A stretch of 64,000 bases of DNA from Cellvibrio sp. PSBB023 (lineage in GTDB: Bacteria > Pseudomonadota > Gammaproteobacteria > Pseudomonadales > Cellvibrionaceae), in contig NZ_CP019799.1 in assembly GCF_002007605.1 (NCBI RefSeq), forward strand, positions 372,001-436,000, given 5' to 3'. Made by a program: the position numbers and the translations under genes. Of this stretch, positions 57,950-64,000 are shown piece after piece. Numbering within the stretch: the first letter of the stretch is position 1; the number at the start of each line of letters is the position of its first letter. The notes beneath the pieces were generated by a model. It searched no databases. It saw only the letters and a program-made list of their open reading frames with translations, and was not told the origin of the DNA.

Positions 57950-60105
57950 ATCGGTGCACCAGAAATAGAAGCTGCTGTTAATTCCTTGCCATCGCGGTCA
58001 ATAATTTTTTCATAATTAATGCTGGCAGGAATAACACTTGTATTGTTGTCCGATCTCCAAGCTACGATAATTTTCCTTTCTTCAGCATCAAACTCCAGTG
58101 CATAGACATTGCTTTCTGTGTCGAGCTTACGCACAAATCTAGCCGTACCAATGAGTCGTAACAGTTGTGCCAATGCATAAAATGCTGTGCGTGGCATGAA
58201 GTTATTGCGATCATCAACCAGCCCATAACCATGCGCTGACAGGCGCCACCAAAATACTTGTTCGATATGCCCTGAGCACAGGGTAATTAAATAATAACGC
58301 AGCATGTAATTAGCATAGTCATCATCATTTTCGCCCGGTTCATCGCGACGCCATTTCGGTGTCTCATAAGGGCAACCAATCGGCGACCAGATTCCTGCGT
58401 GTTTTACCGGCCAATTCACTTCCGATACGATGACTTTATCTGAACAGCGGTCTGACCATTGGGCCAAGGCTTTTAATAACGCTGATTTTTCCAGCGTTGA
58501 AAATTGACGCCCTTGGGTAGCCTCGGGCGCACCGCGTCTGTCGACATAGAGTAGGTGTGAGAGCGCGGCCAAGGGCTGTGTTTTGGGATGTGTATCCAAG
58601 GCGGCAATAACCGGTAAATATTCAAAATCAATGCACGCTGGACCAACGAGGCGAATGTGTGGAAAACGTTGTTGTAATTCCAGTGCTGGCACCATTAATT
58701 GTCGATATTCATCACTGCTCCAAATCCCCCATTTCAAACGATTGCTGGCATGGGTAATTTCGATGTGTGCAACCTGATCGCCAAGGCTTTCGATAATTAA
58801 TGTTAAAAATTGCTTCCATGAATCTGGTTGTAATAGAGCCTGCCGGTCTTGTAGTACGGCAAGCATAACCTCCAGGCCCTTACTGCGAAGTTGCTTCACG
58901 AGTGCAATAGTTCGATTCCATTCTGTTGCTGTTTCATGGTGACAAAAGCGAATAAGTACAGGTGGGTTACCCAGTTGCTCAAGCAGTTGCAGTTCGGTTT
59001 CTGTGTAATCAGGGTGAGGGTGTAATGCAATACCTATGCGCCCTTTCATTTCAATAGGGGTGGTATAGCTTTGTGTTAAAAGTTGCTGATAGCGTCGATA
59101 AATGCCCGGTGCAGCACACACACCTTGCCACACCATTGAAAATAGATAGCGCCACTTGCGATAAGCATGTTTTTCCTGGCGACTGGGCACAATCATAGGT
59201 TGGGCTGATTTTTCATCCCACAGCCATATATCCTGAATGGGGGGATAAACAGGCTTGCTAGCGGCGCGCTTTTTATTTTTCCAATGACGTATAGGGTGGC
59301 GCCATTTGACGCTGCGTCTATGCCCCCAAAAGCGTTTTCGTGCTTTCTGCTCCAGACTCTCAAAATCCGCTGGAAAATCCTGATGATTGTTGTAGATAGT
59401 TTTAAATATTTTTAAATAGGCGCCGGGTAGCGCAATGCGCGCCAAATCAAATGCACGCTGTTTAATTGTGAGCGGTTCACTTGAATATTTAGCCCTGTTT
59501 AAATCAATAAATTGTGGCTGAAGCCATGCTCCGGTTTCGCTGCGCGGCAGTAATATATTTTGATTGCCCATGTCACCATGCATAAAGCCTGCGTCGTGCA
59601 TGGCACGAATCGCCGGTGCGACAATATGAAGTAAGTCGATTAGTGGTGCATTGTTTCTTTGATTGTAGTAAATATCTGACAGTGCATCGCGGAAACTGGT
59701 GCCGGGTTCAAATATGCAGAGATAATAACTTTCCATTAAGCGCGTGCCATCCCAGCGCTCTAACCACGCAATGGGAACTGGCGTATTAATTCCGTTGTCT
59801 TGCAGGAAGCGCGCTGCATGGAATGAGCGCTCGGCTTTGGATTTATTTTTATGGTCGTATTTATCTTTCCACCAGGATTGCGGCTTAAAAACTTTAATGG
59901 CAACGGCGATCTCCCCCTGGTCGGCTATCAATGGATATTTCACTACATAGTCGCCGCCATTAGAGAGTTTTACTGCCTTCTCTGAGCAGCATAGATCTTT
60001 CAATGCTGCCAATTGGTCAATAACCACATGCTGATTAAAACGGTTGCTAATTAGGCCTGTAAAACCGGTTATTGCAAGGGTGGAATAGCCTAATGTATTA
60101 CTCAT
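57916..60105 (-). CDS. Fusion of WaaP/InaA-like sugar kinase and TIM-barrel glycosidase-like domain
   Basis: A 729-residue protein whose two halves look unrelated. Residues about 40-270 form a Kdo/heptose-kinase-like (InaA/WaaP) domain: Lys71 in 'VAIKVF', the catalytic loop H176-G-D178-M-G-N-Q-N183, and Asp201 in 'FIDLNRA' as the metal ligand. A basic linker (about 260-350) leads to a (beta/alpha)8-like domain (about 355-650). Its 'HIEITHASN' (Glu449) and 'VIVSEVNWP' (Glu562) sit where clan GH-A glycosidases keep acid/base and nucleophile. No signal peptide or membrane helix. The ATG at 60105 follows the upstream GT4 stop by 9 nt; a GTG at 60114 is also possible. Function inferred only: phosphorylation and trimming or modelling of a surface sugar. 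Confidence 0.78.
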   Translation of the reverse strand: MSNTLGYSTLAITGFTGLISNRFNQHVVIDQLAALKDLCCSEKAVKLSNGGDYVVKYPLIADQGEIAVAIKVFKPQSWWKDKYDHKNKSKAERSFHAARFLQDNGINTPVPIAWLERWDGTRLMESYYLCIFEPGTSFRDALSDIYYNQRNNAPLIDLLHIVAPAIRAMHDAGFMHGDMGNQNILLPRSETGAWLQPQFIDLNRAKYSSEPLTIKQRAFDLARIALPGAYLKIFKTIYNNHQDFPADFESLEQKARKRFWGHRRSVKWRHPIRHWKNKKRAASKPVYPPIQDIWLWDEKSAQPMIVPSRQEKHAYRKWRYLFSMVWQGVCAAPGIYRRYQQLLTQSYTTPIEMKGRIGIALHPHPDYTETELQLLEQLGNPPVLIRFCHHETATEWNRTIALVKQLRSKGLEVMLAVLQDRQALLQPDSWKQFLTLIIESLGDQVAHIEITHASNRLKWGIWSSDEYRQLMVPALELQQRFPHIRLVGPACIDFEYLPVIAALDTHPKTQPLAALSHLLYVDRRGAPEATQGRQFSTLEKSALLKALAQWSDRCSDKVIVSEVNWPVKHAGIWSPIGCPYETPKWRRDEPGENDDDYANYMLRYYLITLCSGHIEQVFWWRLSAHGYGLVDDRNNFMPRTAFYALAQLLRLIGTARFVRKLDTESNVYALEFDAEERKIIVAWRSDNNTSVIPASINYEKIIDRDGKELTAASISGAPIYLLGESTAMR

Positions 60106-60114
60106 AATAACCAC

Positions 60115-61200
60115 TCAAACGGTTGCCGAATTTATGTTGCCTGCCAGATGCTGATATAAATTCACATAGGCATGAATATTTCGTTCCAGCGTAAAGCTGG
60201 TTGCGTAGTTCTTCATATCTTCCTGCTTTTGTTGATCTTGTTGCATCAGCGGCAAGTGTTCGTGCAGGGTTTTACTAAGGTAATCTGTTTCAAAGTTATC
60301 CCATATAAATGCATAGCCACCACTGACTTCTGGCAAGCTGGTCATATTCGACGTGAATACCGGTGTGCCAAATTGCATGGCTTCCAATATGGGTAGTCCA
60401 AATCCTTCGAACAGCGATGGAAATAAAAAGGCCTCCGCGTGTTGATAAAGCCAGATTTTTTCTGCGGCGGTGATAGGGCCGACCAAGGCCACATTGGTTA
60501 AGTTCAGTTGCTTGATACGTGCTTCAAGCTCATGGGCATAATCAAGGTGGTCTTTGTTGCCGCATATATACAATTGATATTCTGGAAATTTCTGCATCAT
60601 ATCAACTAACACATGGAAATTTTTCTTGCGGCGCATTGCCCCCAAAGCAAAGAAAAAGGGTTTATCTTGTGTATGAAATGCGGGTTTCCGAGCCTCTTTT
60701 CCCTGTAGGTTTTCTACTGCGTTGTAAATCACTTCCAGCGGCTTGTTTTTAATATCAAGATGGTTGCGAATGTCATTGGCAACAAACTCGGAAATAGCAA
60801 CTAATGCATCAGCTCTATCGATTCTGCGCTGCATTTTACGTAAATGCTTTTGGGCTTTAGTCGGGCGCTTTTCGTAAAGAAAGTTTAAATCATGGATGGT
60901 AATAACCTGTTTGGTGTTGGCTGTCTTTCGGAAGTAGCGAAAGTGCTGGTAACTGGAATGCCAAACATCGGCAACAGGTAAGCTGGCTGATACATAGCGT
61001 TGCCATTTTTTCACGGGTGTAAAAATGGCGTTGCTGGCTGGTAACGTTGTGGGTGTTTTGTATCCCTTGGGAACCAAAAAGTTGAATTCAACAGACGGGT
61101 GGTTGTGTGCTTGCAAGCCACTGACCAGTGACTTGGTGACATTCCCTATGCCAGTGGTTTCACGGTTGATAAGGGTAGCATCGACTACAATTTTCAACAT
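60115..61200 (-). CDS. GT4-family glycosyltransferase
   Basis: A 361-residue GT-B retaining enzyme: 'VVDATLINRETTGIGNVTKSLV' at the N-terminus, 'VITIHDLNFLYEKRP' and 'ADALVAISEFVANDI' in the acceptor domain, then 'FFFALGAMRRKKNFHVLVDMM' and the EX7E segment 'FPSLFEGFGLPILEAMQFG' in the donor domain. It resembles mannosyl/rhamnosyltransferases. It lies between the CDP-glycerol-transferase-like gene (10-nt gap) and the kinase-glycosidase fusion (9-nt gap), so all three are one operon. Confidence 0.93.
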   Translation of the reverse strand: MLKIVVDATLINRETTGIGNVTKSLVSGLQAHNHPSVEFNFLVPKGYKTPTTLPASNAIFTPVKKWQRYVSASLPVADVWHSSYQHFRYFRKTANTKQVITIHDLNFLYEKRPTKAQKHLRKMQRRIDRADALVAISEFVANDIRNHLDIKNKPLEVIYNAVENLQGKEARKPAFHTQDKPFFFALGAMRRKKNFHVLVDMMQKFPEYQLYICGNKDHLDYAHELEARIKQLNLTNVALVGPITAAEKIWLYQHAEAFLFPSLFEGFGLPILEAMQFGTPVFTSNMTSLPEVSGGYAFIWDNFETDYLSKTLHEHLPLMQQDQQKQEDMKNYATSFTLERNIHAYVNLYQHLAGNINSATV

Positions 61201-61210
61201 TATTTACAAC

Positions 61211-62242
61211 CTATTTCCAATAGTTCATTTGACGGCGTAGTTTGAATTTTCGCCACAGATTTAAGGGTTTGCTCTTGGGATTTTTCCCGCCGTTTTCAAT
61301 AAAGCGATCAATTGCTTCAAGAATGCGTAGTGCGGACTTTCCATCGCGTGCAGGGTGGATAGAACCACCAAAGCTTTCGATTGAATCCATTAACGCTTTG
61401 GGGCGAGATAAGGCTTGGCGGATTGCCGGCTCAAAGTCTTCGGGCTTGTCGATGTCGATTAGTTGTGGCCCCGGGCGGCGATTTTTGAAGGTGACGACAG
61501 GTTTGCGTGTTAGCAAAAATTCGCTCAGGGCAGAGGATGTGTCTGAACACATTACGTCGGCATCGGTAAATAGCTCAAGGATGTTATCTGCCTCGGAAAA
61601 CTGGAGGTTTTCATTTTCCAGTGCTTTGAATTTGTTGCGTGTTTCGGCATTTGTTTTGGGGTGTAGTGTTACTACCCATTTCCATTCGCCTGTTTGGCTC
61701 AAGCGTTTTACTTCCGGGTACAGAATTTCTGCAGCACTCCAGGAAGGCGAGAAGGTGGAGTGGTAGAGAATAGTTGGCGGTTGCTTTACTGGCGCTACAT
61801 TGGCTGGCAGTTGAGTAAAAAAATAATCCAGCTTTGGCCAGCCTGTTTCTTCAACATGGAAATGTTGTAATTTTTTGGCCAGCGCCACAAATTGTTCGGT
61901 GTCTTTCGGCCCGGTAGTGCAGTACAAATCAAAAAAACCACGGATATAAATGTGCCGTGGTTTGCCAGCGTCAAAACCATGGAAGGTTTGTACTTTTACG
62001 CCAGGAAAAAAGTGCGGAACAATATTGTTTGGGGTAATGACCGCAATAGGGTTCCAGTTATTCACTTCTTCTACGCTGGTTAATAATATGTCATCACTTT
62101 GCAAATCTTCCGCGCCGGGGCCATTGAAAAACCAGGCTACCTTATCGCCGCGCGCTTTAATTGCCGCATCAATAGGACGCATGATGGCTTGGGTATAACG
62201 CTCTGAACCATAGAATAAATAGTGTTTGCTCTTCATATACAT
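61211..62242 (-). CDS. CDP-glycerol:glycerophosphotransferase-like protein
   Basis: A 343-residue protein resembling the TagB/TagF CDP-glycerol glycerophosphotransferase family, which adds glycerol-phosphate to wall teichoic acids and, in Gram-negatives, decorates surface glycans. The family segments are 'TFHGFDAGKPRHIY', 'WPKLDYFF', 'ILYHSTFSPSWSA', 'VVTLHPKTNAE' and 'DADVMCSDTSSALSEFLLTRKPVVTF'. Two nearby ATGs (62242 and 62236) are possible starts, with GGAG 4 nt from the first. Nothing shows that the donor is CDP-glycerol rather than another CDP-polyol. Confidence 0.85.
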   Translation of the reverse strand: MYMKSKHYLFYGSERYTQAIMRPIDAAIKARGDKVAWFFNGPGAEDLQSDDILLTSVEEVNNWNPIAVITPNNIVPHFFPGVKVQTFHGFDAGKPRHIYIRGFFDLYCTTGPKDTEQFVALAKKLQHFHVEETGWPKLDYFFTQLPANVAPVKQPPTILYHSTFSPSWSAAEILYPEVKRLSQTGEWKWVVTLHPKTNAETRNKFKALENENLQFSEADNILELFTDADVMCSDTSSALSEFLLTRKPVVTFKNRRPGPQLIDIDKPEDFEPAIRQALSRPKALMDSIESFGGSIHPARDGKSALRILEAIDRFIENGGKNPKSKPLNLWRKFKLRRQMNYWK

Positions 62243-62282
62243 TACGCTCCAGAGCGTTCATCGAACCAATACAGGGTTGAGC

Positions 62283-63998
62283 TTATTTGCTTTTGAGAAA
62301 GCGCGACATTCTTTCAATGTTGTCGGTCAGTATCTGTGGTGGCAATTGCAGGTGATCGACCGGTTTGTAGTTTTGATCCACTGCATCTATGTCGCCCAAT
62401 GGGTTGATTAGGAACAGGTGGTTATCATACAGCATTGCCCTGTCTGACCAGGATTCCATCAGCAGCCCACGATTATTGTCTGGTAACGCAAACAACGAAT
62501 AGCCGGTTGAATAGTCGGCTACAGGGTTTGAGCAGCCAAAGGCTTCGCTGAGTAGCGTAGGTATAAGATCCTCGTGGGAGCTCAGTGTATCGGTGATTGT
62601 TGCTTCGCGCCCTGGCCAGAGTAGCATTAACGGAACCTTGGTTTGCCACAGGCTGAAATTACTGTTGTGACCCCAAAAGTTTTTACCGGTTTCATTAAAC
62701 TCTTGGCCATGATCGCTGGTGATGATGACAAGGGTGTTATCCAACAGTTCTTGTTGTGCGAGTTGATCCATAATTTGTTGAATCAAGCTATCAACATAGT
62801 GAGCGGTAGTTTTGTACAAATTTAAAAAGGGTACAGGATCTGAATTTTTGTTGAGTTTAAGGTAATTAACCTGTTCCAGCATGGGTTCAAAACGATGGGG
62901 ATAATTCTCAGGCAGTGAGAAACCGTGCGGCGCGTCAAAAAACAGAAAACCAAAAAAAGGTTTTTCTGGCGAGCGCTGCTGCAGGTCTGCGATGAAACGC
63001 TGGGCGATATCCAGATCATTATCGGCACTGGTTTTAGCATTGCCTTGCTGTAGCTCCTGGCGCAAGCGCGAGAAAATAGTGCGGTCAAATTCAGGGAAGG
63101 TGAGTGTACTGCTGCCATAAATAAAGTGTTGGTAGTTGTGTTGTGCGGTGATGTCGAACAACAGGCTGCCTTGTTCGGCGGCCAACATGGGCTTCCAGTA
63201 ACTACCGGAAAGGCCATACATCATACTGAACAGACCGTAGCGCGTTGCATTGCTGCTACTGTAGTGATTGTCAAAGACTTGTGATTTTGCACGCAGTTGG
63301 AAACTGTGTGGCATTACTTCGGTAGTCAGTTGATCGGCCCGTAGTGAGTCGACGACTAACATCAGAATGTTTAATGGTTTTTGCGTATCACACTGCAAGG
63401 GGTTGCGAGGGTAGTTCAGCCCTTTCATCGCGTCGGGAAGGGTTTGGCCTTCAGCTTTTTGTACTACCTCAAAACCCATTTTCTCCAGCGATGAGCGCAT
63501 GGTGGTGGTTGGCATCCAGGGAATATAGCGGTTTTGTGCCGTCACTGTGTTCCAGCCAAATGCATCTGCACAGCCATTGAATAATTGCAATCCAATGTAG
63601 GCGCTCAAGAATAACCCGCTCATCTGGCGATTGGTTAGCTTGTGGGTATTGGATAATTTGCGGCTCAGGGCGAGCAGAATAAGTTGTCCGGCAATCGCTA
63701 TTAATAATACTGCACCAATGGACAGCCACATCACCCAGGAAAAGGCGATATTCTCCAGAAGGGCGCCGCTTAATACGAGGTTGACTACCATGCCGTTTAA
63801 ATGGAAGTGGTACAGGCTAAAGACTTTTACGTTAGTGATAATAATTAATTGCGCAATCACAAACAGCACTGTAGCAATTGGGGCGTAGTATTTTTGGATG
63901 CGTAATAAAAAGCCAAGAACAACAATCAAAAATACCAGTAACAACGACAGTACAGAAAAGTGCAGGAACATACCCAGTACAAGGTAAAGCTGGCCGCT
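62283..63998 (-). CDS. Membrane-anchored sulfatase/phosphoglycerol-transferase-superfamily protein (YejM-like), N-terminus cut off
   Basis: The frame is open to the right edge of the window, so the true start lies outside; 572 residues are visible. Hydrophobic segments in the first 140 residues form about five membrane helices, and the rest is a periplasmic alkaline-phosphatase-fold domain. The domain keeps 'ILMLVVDSLRADQL' (metal Asp), 'NATRYGLFSMMYG' (Thr nucleophile position), 'IITSDHGQEFNE' and 'FWGHNS' (metal Asp-His and His). The layout is like YejM/PbgA, but here the metal-binding residues look intact, so it could be an active phosphoethanolamine/phosphoglycerol transferase or a sulfatase. 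It is first of the minus-strand glycan operon. Confidence 0.85.
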   Translation of the reverse strand, partial: SGQLYLVLGMFLHFSVLSLLLVFLIVVLGFLLRIQKYYAPIATVLFVIAQLIIITNVKVFSLYHFHLNGMVVNLVLSGALLENIAFSWVMWLSIGAVLLIAIAGQLILLALSRKLSNTHKLTNRQMSGLFLSAYIGLQLFNGCADAFGWNTVTAQNRYIPWMPTTTMRSSLEKMGFEVVQKAEGQTLPDAMKGLNYPRNPLQCDTQKPLNILMLVVDSLRADQLTTEVMPHSFQLRAKSQVFDNHYSSSNATRYGLFSMMYGLSGSYWKPMLAAEQGSLLFDITAQHNYQHFIYGSSTLTFPEFDRTIFSRLRQELQQGNAKTSADNDLDIAQRFIADLQQRSPEKPFFGFLFFDAPHGFSLPENYPHRFEPMLEQVNYLKLNKNSDPVPFLNLYKTTAHYVDSLIQQIMDQLAQQELLDNTLVIITSDHGQEFNETGKNFWGHNSNFSLWQTKVPLMLLWPGREATITDTLSSHEDLIPTLLSEAFGCSNPVADYSTGYSLFALPDNNRGLLMESWSDRAMLYDNHLFLINPLGDIDAVDQNYKPVDHLQLPPQILTDNIERMSRFLKSK

Positions 63999-64000
63999 GG

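Overview
The window reads as a chromosomal core segment of a gammaproteobacterium. The order lpxB-rnhB-dnaE-accA, the homodimeric pyruvate dehydrogenase E1 with a two-lipoyl E2, the Entner-Doudoroff block edd-zwf-pgl-eda, and the series alaS-lysC-csrA-tRNA-Ser all fit a Pseudomonas/Cellvibrio-like lineage. A Cellvibrionaceae host (Cellvibrio or a close relative) is my best guess, made from gene content and protein style; no 16S or database search was possible. I see no prophage, transposase or CRISPR array. Gene density is about one gene per 1.3 kb.

Region by region: 1-6.9 kb holds the end of lpxB, then rnhB, dnaE, a CBS-pair protein and accA, all on the plus strand. From 6.9 to 11.2 kb the minus strand carries a YgiQ-type radical SAM enzyme, a periplasmic rhodanese, an unknown one-TM protein, a DUF3820 protein and a SUI1 homologue. 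From 11.2 to 20.5 kb lie a serine beta-lactamase-fold hydrolase, slyX, a PAS-GGDEF-EAL protein, a BepA-type M48 protease (minus), a TusA-like protein and a pitrilysin-type protease. From 20.9 to 25.3 kb is aceE-aceF. From 25.4 to 29.0 kb the minus strand has a VanZ-like protein, mobA and a GMC oxidoreductase paired with a Tat/lipobox small subunit. From 29.1 to 32.9 kb a plus-strand run covers pdxH, a PIG3-like quinone reductase, a class III CoA-transferase, a DUF1653 protein and tadA. From 33.2 to 36.6 kb come ppnN (minus), a carboxylesterase (plus) and a GH84-like glycosidase (minus).

From 37.2 to 46.3 kb there is a central-carbon block: pgi, edd, zwf, pgl, eda, gapA, pyk. Together these enzymes take fructose-6-P or glucose-6-P through 6-phosphogluconate and KDPG to pyruvate and glyceraldehyde-3-P, and supply two of the lower-glycolysis steps. 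From 46.4 to 52.4 kb come an M23 peptidase, a Trm112-like protein, alaS, lysC, csrA and tRNA-Ser(GCU). valS is on the minus strand.

The last 8.5 kb (55.5 to 64 kb) is a surface-glycan cluster. A Stealth-type sugar-phosphate transferase and a GT4 transferase lie on the plus strand. Converging on them from the minus strand are a sulfatase/phosphoglycerol-transferase-superfamily membrane protein (cut by the window edge), a CDP-glycerol-transferase-like protein, a second GT4 enzyme, and a 729-residue protein that joins a WaaP/InaA-like kinase to a TIM-barrel glycosidase-like domain. The combination suggests a phosphate-bridged or phosphate-decorated surface polysaccharide or LPS modification. It is the least ordinary part of the window.
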